Shown here: piece by piece, positions 27,701 through 48,100 of the stretch
Position numbering within the stretch: the stretch's first letter is position 1
How the letters are laid out: every line of letters starts with the position of its first letter
The notes under the pieces: model-generated
What the model was told of the DNA's origin: nothing
The model's database searches: none
What the model saw: the letters and a program-made list of their open reading frames with translations, nothing else
Assembly (NCBI GenBank): GCA_008933995.1
Contig: WARS01000011.1
Location: 11,747,516 to 11,811,515, forward strand
Reading direction: 5' to 3'
DNA length: 64,000 nucleotides
Origin: Datnioides undecimradiatus
Taxonomy: Eukaryota > Chordata > Actinopteri > Lobotiformes > Datnioididae
Program-made: the position numbers and the translations under genes

Positions 27701-30025
27701 TATGAAAAACACTTATCCCTGTCTCAGAGGTGTTGAAGTTTCAGAAGCGTGACTACAGTCTTTTTATTTGTTTAAAATAGCAAATGAAAAAGACAAAACA
27801 GACACAGGAGGACATGTTATATGGAACAGCAATGAGAACACCATCCAAAAGGCGGATAGCAGGGACTCCCACACCTGGAAAAGTAAGAAAGGTAAGCTGG
27901 AGCAGCATCTTTATTAGATTTATTATATGTGCAACGACCCTACTGACTGCATATGGCTGAGCACAATATCCAGAAGATGATCCACATCTTCTCTCTGTCT
28001 TTGTCTACTTAGCTGAACGGCACCACGACCATCTCCACTCCAACCAGCTTCCTTAGTTCAGGCCTCAGTGGAACCATGTGCCAGTCTTCCATTGGGAAAC
28101 CCCCTCTGTCTGCCAGCAAGGTATGCTCATTTTCTTTGTCATGCTTCATCTCACTGACTCATCACATAATGTTTTGACAGCCTGTCAGACCTTAAGGTTA
28201 GTTTGAGTAGCTCTGTGTCTGGCTGTCCTGTTTGTTGCCTGTTCTTCATGATATTATTGGTAAATGTGGATATGGATGGCTTGTCAAGGCAGTAAATATA
28301 TAAACTGAGAATACTGTATGTGTCAGATATGGTGCAGACATGGCCATGATGTATCTGTGAGGAGAAAATAAGCCATGGACTTAAACATCTACATCAAAAG
28401 GAGATTAATATACAATATGTCCATAAAAAATGTATAGGTTCAATGTTATGATGATGCCTTTTGATGACTCATTATAATCCAAGATTGTATGAGATATTTA
28501 AAGCTTTGGTGTGAGACTTTTACACATGAATTAACATCCAACAGGTTGACTCATTGCTGATTCAGTCCATCATTTCCACACTGACTGATAGATTTGTGTT
28601 GTACATCAAACAGCAATCACCATGCTGAAGGGCGGAGCAAGCAAAGCAATGGGTTAGGATACAGCAACTGGGAGCATGGCAGAACCTATGGTGTAATGAT
28701 GAGGCACATTGTTTATGTAATTACACTGATTGCCAGAGGGGGGGAGACAAAAGTCCCAAACTGTAGCTTTTACCACCTGAAACGAAGCATTGGACAATTG
28801 TACAAAAAGCTGCTCTTGTTTAGTTGGGGCAGCTTTGAAGGAGTATACTGAGAATGAGTGACATTATAGATGCTGTCATTAGAATGTAAAAGTGTGTGTT
28901 TTTTATCCTGTAGTCTGAAATTAAGTAAAATGGAAAGAGTTGCCCAAAAAGCACATTATCATTCTAGTTGGTCTTGTTGTAGGGTCTTGGCCTGCGAACT
29001 CCTGGACATGGAAAGACTCCCCGCGCACTAGACCGAAACAAGGAAAACATCTCCCATCTTAATAGAAATACACCGAGTGGCACACTAAGGTCTCAGGATA
29101 CTCAAGATCACATCTTTAACTCGTTTGCTGGCTCCTATTCGGAATTTGCGGTAAATGCCGTTTTCACATATATTTAGTCCCCAACTACAGAGAATCCAGA
29201 GGTACACAAAAAGACAGTTGAGGAAAATTGTAATTTTTATATAGCACTACCAGGAAGGTACACTAAGAAGAATAATCAATTTGTAAGGCTGTGGGATGAA
29301 AACAGAATTTCAATTAACACTTGTGATTTAATTTTTGAAGGGTTTTAAGATAAGATGATAGATTAACCAGTAAAATGACTTTGGGATTGCTTGCATGTGC
29401 ACAGAACATCATTGTAAAATGTTTTTAAGACATGTTTTGGTTGTTTTTGTTGGCTGTACAGTAATAGTAACTGTCAAACTCAGGATCTGAAAAGCAACCA
29501 TGCAGACCTCTGCCAGGACCGCCTAAACTGAATTAATGTTGAATTAAAAATGCATGTTTTGATAGTGATGAGCGGCACCAAAAATCATAGTAGTAGATGG
29601 CACAAACACAATCATTACTCATAACAGAATCTTTTTATTCATGTTAGTGCAGTCAGATATAAGAAAAGGGTGAAATAGTTTTAATATTCTGTAAATCCTG
29701 ACATTGATTAGACTCAGTGACTTGTGACCTGGCTCACATTTGAACTTGCCAATATATTGTTGTCAAATCTAGACATCAGGACGAAAACCTTTTCCATGTG
29801 TGTATATACATTAGCATTTTACATCACCATGTCCCATCCTGACGCTGTGTGAATGCGCAGACTGAACTGTATCTTCAGTCACTTGCCTCTAAACATTTTC
29901 AGCTGGTTAAATGTGAACAAAGATGCTGATGGGTATTTTTTTTTTTTCTGTCACAGAGAGACCTCTCCAAGGCTTCTAAATCGAATGTGAAGTCAGGACT
30001 GCTGAACTCCACCGTCAATCATTAG
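24791..30025 (+). CDS. prc1: Protein regulator of cytokinesis 1
   Basis: Fourteen exons join cleanly into 601 residues: 24791-24801, 25283-25415, 25511-25633, 25726-25959, 26037-26207, 26333-26482, 26606-26753, 26848-26984, 27082-27177, 27542-27688, 27781-27891, 28013-28120, 28983-29150 and 29957-30025. PRC1 bundles antiparallel microtubules in the central spindle and recruits kinesins for cytokinesis. The N-terminus (MRVSEVHAAESVAYLNRAL) matches the dimerisation and kinesin-binding rod. Long helical coiled coil follows, then the spectrin-like microtubule-binding region with RFNNRGGNLLKEEKQR and LWEQEHGKEFLVHGQKF. The basic tail keeps the CDK1-type site RTPSKRR (Thr about 470) and a KEN box (RNKEN, about 543-545) fitting APC/C control. 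It ends GLLNSTVNH, like the human ILNST tail. Exon 1 is only 11 nt. Teleosts can have prc1a and prc1b; which copy this is cannot be settled here. Confidence 0.95.
28121..28982 (+). other. prc1 intron 12
   Basis: An 862-bp intron. The one open frame in it (28594-28851) has no recognisable domain or splice context. Intron 13 (29151-29956) is likewise empty apart from T-rich runs before the acceptor. Confidence 0.5.
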
Positions 30026-30302
30026 TGATGAGTCAAAGCAGCTGCTCTGCCACCAGAAGTCATCCAGCTCTGTTGCAGTTTTCATACAGGGGGCAAGAGG
30101 GATCTTTGATGTAAACTTCTTGTAAAAAAATGTAAATATTTTGTCTGTCTCTTCATCAAACCTGCTTTCCTAAGACTTTATTTCAGCGTTCCTGCTGGAC
30201 CAGTTTTCTCTGCTGTATGTGACAAGTTCATGACATTTGTACCAAGGCTGCTGTGGCTTTTTATTGGATGCTTTTCTTTTTGGTTTACAGCTTTTATTTT
30301 TT

Positions 30303-30333
<31 letters not shown>

Positions 30334-30481
30334 AAGTTAAATGTTAAGAATATGTAGACCACTACATTGTTTTAATGCTGTAGCAGGTAGCCAGTGCACC
30401 TTGATTTTCTTCCTCCAGCTGGAATGACAGCTAAATTTTCTCTTCAGAATCTAAGTAGTGCGTTTTTAAAATCAAGCTATG

Positions 30482-30487
30482 AATAAA
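30482..30487 (+). promoter_or_regulatory. Polyadenylation signal of prc1
   Basis: AATAAA, 457 nt after the stop, following a T-rich tract (about 30297-30333). The opposing ubap1l gene has its own candidate AATAAA on the minus strand at 30568-30573, so the two transcripts end within about 100 bp of each other. Confidence 0.6.
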
Positions 30488-30567
30488 CGTTTTAAAAAAA
30501 AGTTCATCCTAAGTGTCACCTGTTTATTATTATTTTTACTATTATTATTAATTCTACCCTGATTGTT

Positions 30568-30573
30568 TTTATT
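30568..30573 (-). promoter_or_regulatory. Candidate polyadenylation signal of ubap1l
   Basis: AATAAA on the minus strand, about 330 nt past the ubap1l stop at 30904. Confidence 0.45.
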
Positions 30574-30903
30574 CTAGTCCCTTAAGTTACACAGGTTTTA
30601 TGTTAACTCTTGAGCCAGCCAAAAGGCATTATCTGCTGAATATTCAATTCTGGAAGAGTGAAGTGTAGCACATGCAAAAATATTCAGGTGCAGGACAAAA
30701 TGAAGATAAAGCACCCTAAGGAGAATGGTCTGAAAACTGTTGGGCTCCAAATAAATGGTTTCAATCTCTTTCAAGGCAAACCTGAGAGAGACCATTTGTA
30801 GATCAAAACACTGCCTTGAAAAGTATTTTATGTCGTTATCAGTTTTGTGTATGTGAAAATAATCCTTTCTCTGTGCAGACTGGAAATGTGAAGATGTTCA
30901 GTT

Positions 30904-33027
<2,124 letters not shown>

Positions 33028-33031
33028 TTTC

Positions 33032-33260
33032 ACTGAAATACACCAACAGGTAACCTGCATCACAAGAATCACACGGATTCCCTTCGTTTCCATTTACAGA
33101 ATAAATCCCTTATTGAAATTGTATCAGCACTTACCTGTCAGGTGTTCTCTCCGAAGTCCACAGCTCTCTGCAGCATCGACAGGTATGTGAATGACTAACA
33201 CACAGACGTTGTCGTGCGTGATAAACCGCTTCATCACTAAGCCTCTGACATCATTTGAGA
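33032..33260 (-). other. 5' untranslated exons of ubap1l
   Basis: A GTAAGT donor ends a leader exon at 33135, and an acceptor (TATTTCAG) at 33033-33034 opens the start-codon exon, leaving a 102-bp intron. The start at 33027 lies five bases into the second exon. The 5' limit is a guess. Confidence 0.5.
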
Positions 33261-33800
33261 AGTTGTTTACCAATAATACCCCAGACACCTGTTGTAATCC
33301 TACTCACAAGAGTAATCAAATAATAGAGTAATTTAATATATGTACCTTTAAAAATATGAATAATACTGAAATTAATAAAACAAATAGCACCAATACTGGA
33401 TGTAGCTCTAATCCTTTCATGTTTTACACTCAATATATTAATAAGCTAAGATATAATTATAGATATATATTTTAGTTGACTATTATATATTCATGTATCT
33501 ATTATAATATAGCCACAGTTTCAACTATGTGACTTTCAATGTGGTCATGAAGGGGGATCAGGGAAATGCTGAGGTATTTGGAAACAAAGAACTGCATGAT
33601 ACGTTCCAGAGATTAGCAGATTACATAAAGGTGACAGCGTAGCAGTGTGCGGCAACATTGTGATGTCTATTGCAGTGATTCACTGATTTGTTATATGTTG
33701 AGGAGAAAGGCTTCATCATCAGCAACCAAATGAATCTGAATCAGTGCATTCTGGTCTGCAAGCTTAGAAGTAAGGAACACTTATATTTCTGTACAGAGAT
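33261..33800. other. Spacer between ubap1l and the clpx 3' end
   Basis: AT-rich; no exon, repeat or RNA gene recognised. Confidence 0.4.
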
Positions 33801-33806
33801 ATACAT

Positions 33807-35203
33807 TTTATTTATATATTTTAAACAATCACATCAACAAATATAAGATTCACAAACTTGGGGGAGTTTACAGGTTCTGTAACAGACCTCATGGATGGAA
33901 AAAAAACCCAGAACCTTTGATTCTTTCAGTTTTACTGAAAGAAAATGAAACTTGAAGCAAAAGGAGAACACATCTAAGTTTAATCTTTTTTAATTTTATA
34001 GCACAAACAGCATTTGGAAGAGTACAGCAGCGTGGTTCAGTTCAGTCAGAGAGCATTTCAGGTGGAGGCTTGATTACAAATGTGTATTGGAGGTACCATT
34101 TAGTAACAGGATATTACATCACTAAAGGTGTGGTGAGTTTTCCAACATTGGGTTACACACAAAAAAACTAAAAATGCCTGTGCTGGTCTGGGGAGCGTCT
34201 GACAGAGCAGGGTTAGAGCAGCATCCAGCTAACTGTGACAGAGGGGGTCTGTCTGAAGATGGTTTGAATCTTGACAATGAAATTTGAACTTAGGAATATG
34301 ATTCAGTCGTGTTTTAAAGAGGACAGCTTCTCCAAAACAAAACGCTGCCTGGCTAACCTGCTTTGCTCGACAGCCCTCTGATCCAGCCCAGCACCATGGA
34401 GGTCTGCAAGTAAACACATATACATTCTCTAAACAGTGGGCTCGAAGAGGAAGCAAAACACTGAAAAATAACCATTCTGGCTTTTTGAAAAGGTCACCAT
34501 TATTTTTCACCTGCTCCTTTTAGTGTGCTGGTGCTTTTACATGTTGCAATGTGTTCTCCTAATCAGAGTTCATGTTATACAAACAGCATACAAACGCTAC
34601 CAAAGCAGTGTAGCTCAACATTTACAGCCCAATTTTACTGTGAGCACCATTATTACAATGGTGGTAAAAGAAGAAAACATCAAAATATTGATGTGCTCAT
34701 GGAATATCATGCCCTTATGATATAAGGCATTACTTGACATGGTAACATCACATCTACACTTTCTCAGCGCCCCACATTTTCAAGTGTATAGTATGATCCC
34801 ATTATTTCCATTTGCTTCCCTTGCCTTGACAGCCCATCACCACAAAAAGAGAAAACAAATTAACTAGCTACAAGTCCTTTCATGAATAAAATTGCATTAT
34901 CTTTATATAGATAAAATGTTAACAATCCCCAGAGATTGAAATATTTCCTAAAGGTCCACCCTGTGAGTGCACCGCTAGTGAATTAACATCTGATGCACAG
35001 GACCAAAAGGTTGTTACACTCTCTGAACTTGTTCTTGACGAAAACACTCCTCAGTGAGAACCAGCAGCCTTCATTACTTCTAATACAATGTCCATAGCTT
35101 GTTTATCAGGGGCTATCATAAAAACCCAGAGTTGGTATCCAAAGATTCATAGTAATCTAAAGATTTCAGACACTGTCTTTAGGTGAAATGAGCGACACGT
35201 GTT
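33807..35203 (-). other. Probable 3' UTR of clpx
   Basis: About 1.4 kb after the clpx stop, with AATAAA on the minus strand at 33807-33812. No other coding sequence is recognised; the short open frames at 34229-34725 look random. Confidence 0.4.
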
Positions 35204-42536
<7,333 letters not shown>

Positions 42537-42560
42537 AACTCGTCTTTTGGGTCAAATTCC

Positions 42561-43300
42561 TGCAAATAAACATGAGGTTAACACGATGTACTGATGGGAA
42601 AGGGGGTGGCTACATTAGCTGTCGGCTAGCAGCGGTGGAAAACAGGGGAGGCCGGTTAGCGTAACACATTTCATAACTTCAACGTCACAGTTAGCATTAG
42701 CAGCTCACAGCAGGTCATTTACTGATGAAGGTGGCCACCGGTGTAAAAAAAATCGATCTTTTGATATTTTTTTACCACCTGAAATGTATTGATTGATTGG
42801 ATTATGATGGCTAACTACCTCGTGCTATTTAACGCTAGTAACCAATGGCAAAATAAACAATCTAGCTAACTGGGTTAAATAAACAGGTAACTGTTAGCTA
42901 CTTAAGCTAGGCCCAAGCCAGAGCTACCTAGCGTTTCTGTCAGTGGAAATGACAAACAGCCAATGTTGCACAGTTGTTAAGCTGAGTGGCTTTAGCCTGT
43001 GGTGTGGACACAAATAAGTAGCTAACAGACAGCAAGCTAATATGTAGCTTAAGTAATTAAATGTTTAGCTTAATTATAATATTAACGTTAAAAAGAGGAC
43101 AGCCTGTAACAAATTTGCTAGTTTTACTCACAGGGCACGGTGAAACCAGTCGCGTCTTGACAGCCCCTCCGAAAATACAAAATGTGCTAAGTCACAGCAG
43201 CTTTTGCTCTGTTGTTGCAGTTTGTCAGGTTAGTGTGTCATACTAATGTCACAGGGTCTACCGTAAGAAGCTCTAGCTCCTTTATGCCGCTGTTTACCAG
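42561..43300 (-). other. clpx promoter region with a probable non-coding first exon
   Basis: The start-codon exon is preceded by a good acceptor (TTATTTGCAG, AG at 42560-42561). Upstream, a CCCT/GTGAGT donor at 43131 could end a non-coding first exon running from roughly 43250 to 43132. A tiny upstream frame (ATG ACA CAC TAA) occurs in it. The region is rich in GCTAGC/GTTAGC-like words. Confidence 0.4.
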
Positions 43301-43769
43301 GTGGGACACCCAAAGTGATGTAACGTTTGCTATTATGAACTAGGTCGCTTACCCGCTAGCTAACTAGCCTTCCCTCTGGCTGCAGTAGCTAGTGGGAGTG
43401 ATTTAATCGATGCAAACGGTGTAAATAATATGGCGGCTGAGTTCATGTCTATGTAGTTCAACACATCCACATTTTCTGAGATCTACTAATCCACAGGAGG
43501 CGTTACCACTAATGACCGCTGATGCGTTCAATGGTCGTCGTAATGTACAGAATTAGCACAAGTATGGTGGAAATATGTTGTATTTGCGGATCCTCGTAAA
43601 TGTAAACACTTTGATGAACCCAAAGGCCATTGCATGTTGAGGTTGCAAACAATCATGACACAATAACACTGTGTACTGATTCATGAGGTGTATTTATTGC
43701 CTGAGCTGCTCATGCTATCACATGATGGTTTGTGATTAACTCCTAGCTATAGATACAATCCCAGTAGAC

Positions 43770-43925
43770 AGTAATCTGATTTAGCTTTATTTGTTGTACC
43801 AAAGTCTAGGTTGGGGATTGCTGGTTTCCAGGTCTTTGCCACCAAAGCCCCCAAACTCTGGAACATAATAATGTACTCAATACACCTATGGTGCTGACCA
43901 AATCCTGCCCTATTGTCTTGTGTCT
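43770..43925 (+). mobile_element. Decayed 3' fragment of a non-LTR retrotransposon (LINE)
   Basis: The plus strand can be read as VVPKSRLGIAGFQVFATKAP followed by KLWN, matching the conserved end of the reverse-transcriptase protein of L2/Rex/Jockey-type LINEs (pattern VPrSRL...gdrAFavaAPkLWNsLP). It is a short remnant that soon degenerates, between gldn and clpx. Confidence 0.6.
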
Positions 43926-44054
43926 TGTCCACACAAACCATGCACAGATTGCAGGGGCATACCACATCTTTCTATTATACCTTTCCTCCTGTGTGAAAAC
44001 CAGGTCACTGTTTTAGGAAAGTCGCATAGACATTTTGACATTTTAAAAAAATCT

Positions 44055-44060
44055 TTTATT
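44055..44060 (-). promoter_or_regulatory. Polyadenylation signal of gldn
   Basis: AATAAA on the minus strand only 28 nt after the gldn stop codon, implying a very short 3' UTR if it is used. Confidence 0.5.
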
Positions 44061-44088
44061 CCATTTTACAAGGTTTGTGATGTCACTT

Positions 44089-45100
44089 TTAGGTCAGTCT
44101 CAGTTTAACTTTGCAGGTTCTCACACTGCGGTTGTCCCACACATACAGAAGTTTTTTGTTGGGATAATATGACAACATAGCCAAGATACCATTTGTGGAT
44201 CTTAAATCAAAGCTTGCATCCTGAGGACTCTCTTTCTTTAAATCAAAGGCATATGTTACTTTTCTGTCTCTGTCATCTGTAAAATACAGCATCCCACATA
44301 CAATGAAAGCATTTCCTGCTTTAGTTGTAGGGTAGTGAGTGTTAATAATTGACTCCAGAGAAAATGTGTCAGGGTTAAGCTTCGCAACCATTGTCTCATA
44401 GTGTGTATCTGATGCAAAAATGACCCACAGCCCATTTTCATCCACAGCAAACTTGAAATATGTCTTGGAGTTGTGGAAAAGATAGGTCAAGTTGTGATAT
44501 CTGCTGTTTGCCATGATCAGAGAGTTTGTTCTCCTGGTGTTCAGGTCAAATCTGTAAAATATTGATCATGAGTAAGTTAAGAAGCTGATTACAAAAGTCA
44601 AAGCTCACACATGACTGAGATCAATAATCAGTCAGTATATAAGCATATATGAGTAAATAAGGCAAGAGCAAAGGCACACACTTACTTTATAAGTCTGTTT
44701 GTTCCTCCATTGTGAAAGTACAGTGACTTCTTGTAAACAACATGACCACAGCCCTGGTAGAACTTGTGGAGGTCTAGAACTTTGTTGCTTTTATTCTGAA
44801 ATGTTGAAATGTCCCTGTGCTCCACCAGAATTCGACCTGGGGAGGAAATGTTTCTGCATAAAATGAACAATAACTCATAAGACACACTCTGTGATGTTTG
44901 GTAGACATCAACATAAAAAGTACCTGAAAAATGCTGAGCCAGCCAGTAACGACCGTCATCCAGCTGTGATGCATCTGACATCCAGGCTCCAAATGTGCTT
45001 TGCATTCTCGTGGCTTTCTCAGAACATTTAATAGCTTTCATAGTGCACTCTGAAGGAATGAAGATGTTAGATGTGCAGACAGACAGACAGACAGACAGAC

Positions 45101-45163
<63 letters not shown>

Positions 45164-48100
45164 CAATTGTTTATACCAGTTCTGGTCCATTTCTCACTGG
45201 TTGTCACATTGATCTTGTTGTTGGTCTGAAGTGGAGGTGAGTCTAAAGAAAATGGAAGAAAAACAAAAGAAAAGGGATTATCACAGTGTTAAAGAATATA
45301 GTGGATGTTTCTTGTCTTTGTAGCCAAAAACTGGTGATCAATGAACTAGTGAATACCAAAACCTAAATATGGTGCACAAGAATGTTTCTTACCACTTTTC
45401 ATGGGTTTATCCATAATATTTGTAGTGTTAATGAGGATGTCTCTCTTATCAGCTTGGTCTACAGAAAGTGAAGCTGTAAAATTTAAAGAGACATATATGA
45501 ACATATATGAGCCCTGTATTTACATATAAACAAAGGCTATGGGATTAAAAAGGTACTGAAACAGTTTCTCACCAGTTTCCTGATCTGTGTCTTGACGTTT
45601 TTCAGAGTCAGTAACTTTATAAACATCTTTGGCTTCATGACCTGTATGTTGTGTTAATAACACTGTGGAAAGAGAGAGATTAGGGAAATTATAATATAAT
45701 AGAATATATTATAATAAGAAATTATGAAGTTAAGATCAAATCTGTGTGTACAAACATTTTAGAGCGCTCCAGTCATTTAGCGCGTCCACATGAAAATATA
45801 CCAACTCTGGAAAATGTTTATTTTACACATCACACACTCGGTACAATTAAATTCTTTTCCAATATAAACAGACAGATAAAAAAGACAGATAAAAAGACTA
45901 TGGGATTAAAAAGGTCCTGAAACAGTTTCTCACCAGTTTCCTGATCTGTGTCTTGATGTTCTTCAGAGCCGGTAACATTTAAAACATCTCTGGCTTCATG
46001 ACCTGGATGTTGTGTTGATAACACCGTGGAAAGGAAGAGATTAAAGACATTTATAATTCAACTGACTTAATGAATTAATACTGGTGATATTTGTACATCA
46101 GCATAATCATAATGATTAAGGATGAGGGCAGGGTTACAAGTTTCTTACCAGTGTCACTGAGCGCATCAATAATGATTCCACTGTTATTGAAGGCATCATT
46201 GCTCTGGTCTGTGGAAAGTGGGTCTGGAAATAGACATAATCCATTACACTGGGGAACAATTTGAAAAAAATTTTCTGTTGAGTTAGATTTTTATGCTGAT
46301 TAAAACTAAAATTGGCATGCTGATTCCAAAATTGCAGTCAGTTTTTTTCTAGCACGTCAAGTTTTTTCTCCACAGCTTACCCTCCAGATAAGCAAAATTC
46401 CACTGATTAGCTGTAGTAGTAGTAGTAGTAGTGTACATATGATGGCTGACTATTGTTGGAGCATCAAACGCGATAGTCCTCAAGTTGAACACTCCAGAAA
46501 GAGCTATAAACGTAAATTTTTACCTTAACTACTTGCACACAATTATAATTACAGTAGCCATATCCTTTGTAAAAACATAATACTGTTAAATAAACATTGC
46601 AGTCATGCCTGTTTCTTTCGTATTTCATTGTATGTCAATATTTGAAAAATTTTATAAAACAAGCACATATCTGTTAAGTACAGTATTTTTCATATGTTTT
46701 AAGAAAACAGGGATCCTATAGTTCAAAAACTTGACGTGATAGAGAAAAACTGAGATCAGTTTTGGATTCCGCACCTAAAAATTAGTTAAAAACAGCTGTC
46801 AGACCTAACTCAACAAAAATTGTGTTCCCCAGTGTTATATAAACTGTTTCAAAGTAACAGCCTCTCACTTTACTCATTATTTAAAACAGAGTGTCTCCTA
46901 CCTGTTGACAGATGTATTGGTAGCTCTGTAACACCCTCTGTGCTCCAGTCATTTAGAGTGTCCACATGCAATGATACCAACTCTGGAAAATGTTTATTTT
47001 ACACATCACACACTCAGCACAATTACATTCTTTTCTATTATAAACAAAGACTATGGGATTAAAAAGGTCCTGAAACAGTTTCTCACCAGTTTCCTGATCT
47101 GTGTCTTGACGTTCTTCAGAGCTGGTAACATTTAAAACATCTCTGGCTTCATGACCTGGATGTTGTGTTGATAACACTGTGGAAAGGAAGAGATTAAAGA
47201 CATTTATTAAGAAATTACAAACTTAAGATCAAATCCGCGTGTACCAACATTTTAGAGAATGAGTCCCAGAGTCTTCTACCTGTTAATAAATCAACTGAGG
47301 CCTCCGTCACAACCTCTGCGCTGGTTTCAATCCACGTGCCAGGTTTGTAGTCTGGACGAGGTGACACCAACTCTGACACAGAATTTAGATGACCTTATAT
47401 TTTATAACTGATCCTGCCACTTTGTGGTCTCACAAACTCATCAAAACTATTTTTTAATCAATACAAACCATTAATATTTTTACCAATTAAGTCTTCCTGC
47501 CACTCAAAATGTTTGGTCAGTTGCTGATTTTGTGTTTTGTTTTACCACTTTTCATGGGAGTATCAGTGATGTTTCCATTGTCCTTGAACGTATCACTGTC
47601 TTGTACTTGAACCTGGTCTGGAGGACGTAGGGCTGAAGAGTGAAAAAAAGACATGATGTAACATTAACAAACATTCATGGTGTTGTCTGGCAGCACCTTT
47701 AATTAGAAAAGGAGAGCACCTAACATATAATTCAAAACACAGTTAATACCTGTTAATAATACGATTGGTGCCTCTGTAACATTCTCCGTGTTGGTATCAT
47801 TCAAGCTGTCGAGGCTGAACACTGGATGAACTGATGCTAGAAAGTCAGAAACAATAATAAAGCTAAACATGTTTTTTGAAAAAACTAGGTACAATCTGCC
47901 AATGGCTTTTTTGTCTGCTCAGAAGAGTCAGTTACCTGTTCCCACAGTTGTGTGTCTTTAGGTGTTTAAGTCAGTAACATGATACATCTCTGCTATCATC
48001 AGTTGGATGTGGTGCTGGTGAGTCTGTGCAAATAAGGTGAGTTTCAATTTGAAATTATATACAGATGTTGAATATTATCAAAACTTTAAGTCTAAATTCA

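Noticed and set aside
28594-28851. Open frame in prc1 intron 12
   Set aside because: No recognisable domain; flanking prc1 exons join in phase without it.
34229-34725. Short open frames in the clpx 3' UTR region
   Set aside because: No homology, no splice signals, AT-rich random appearance.
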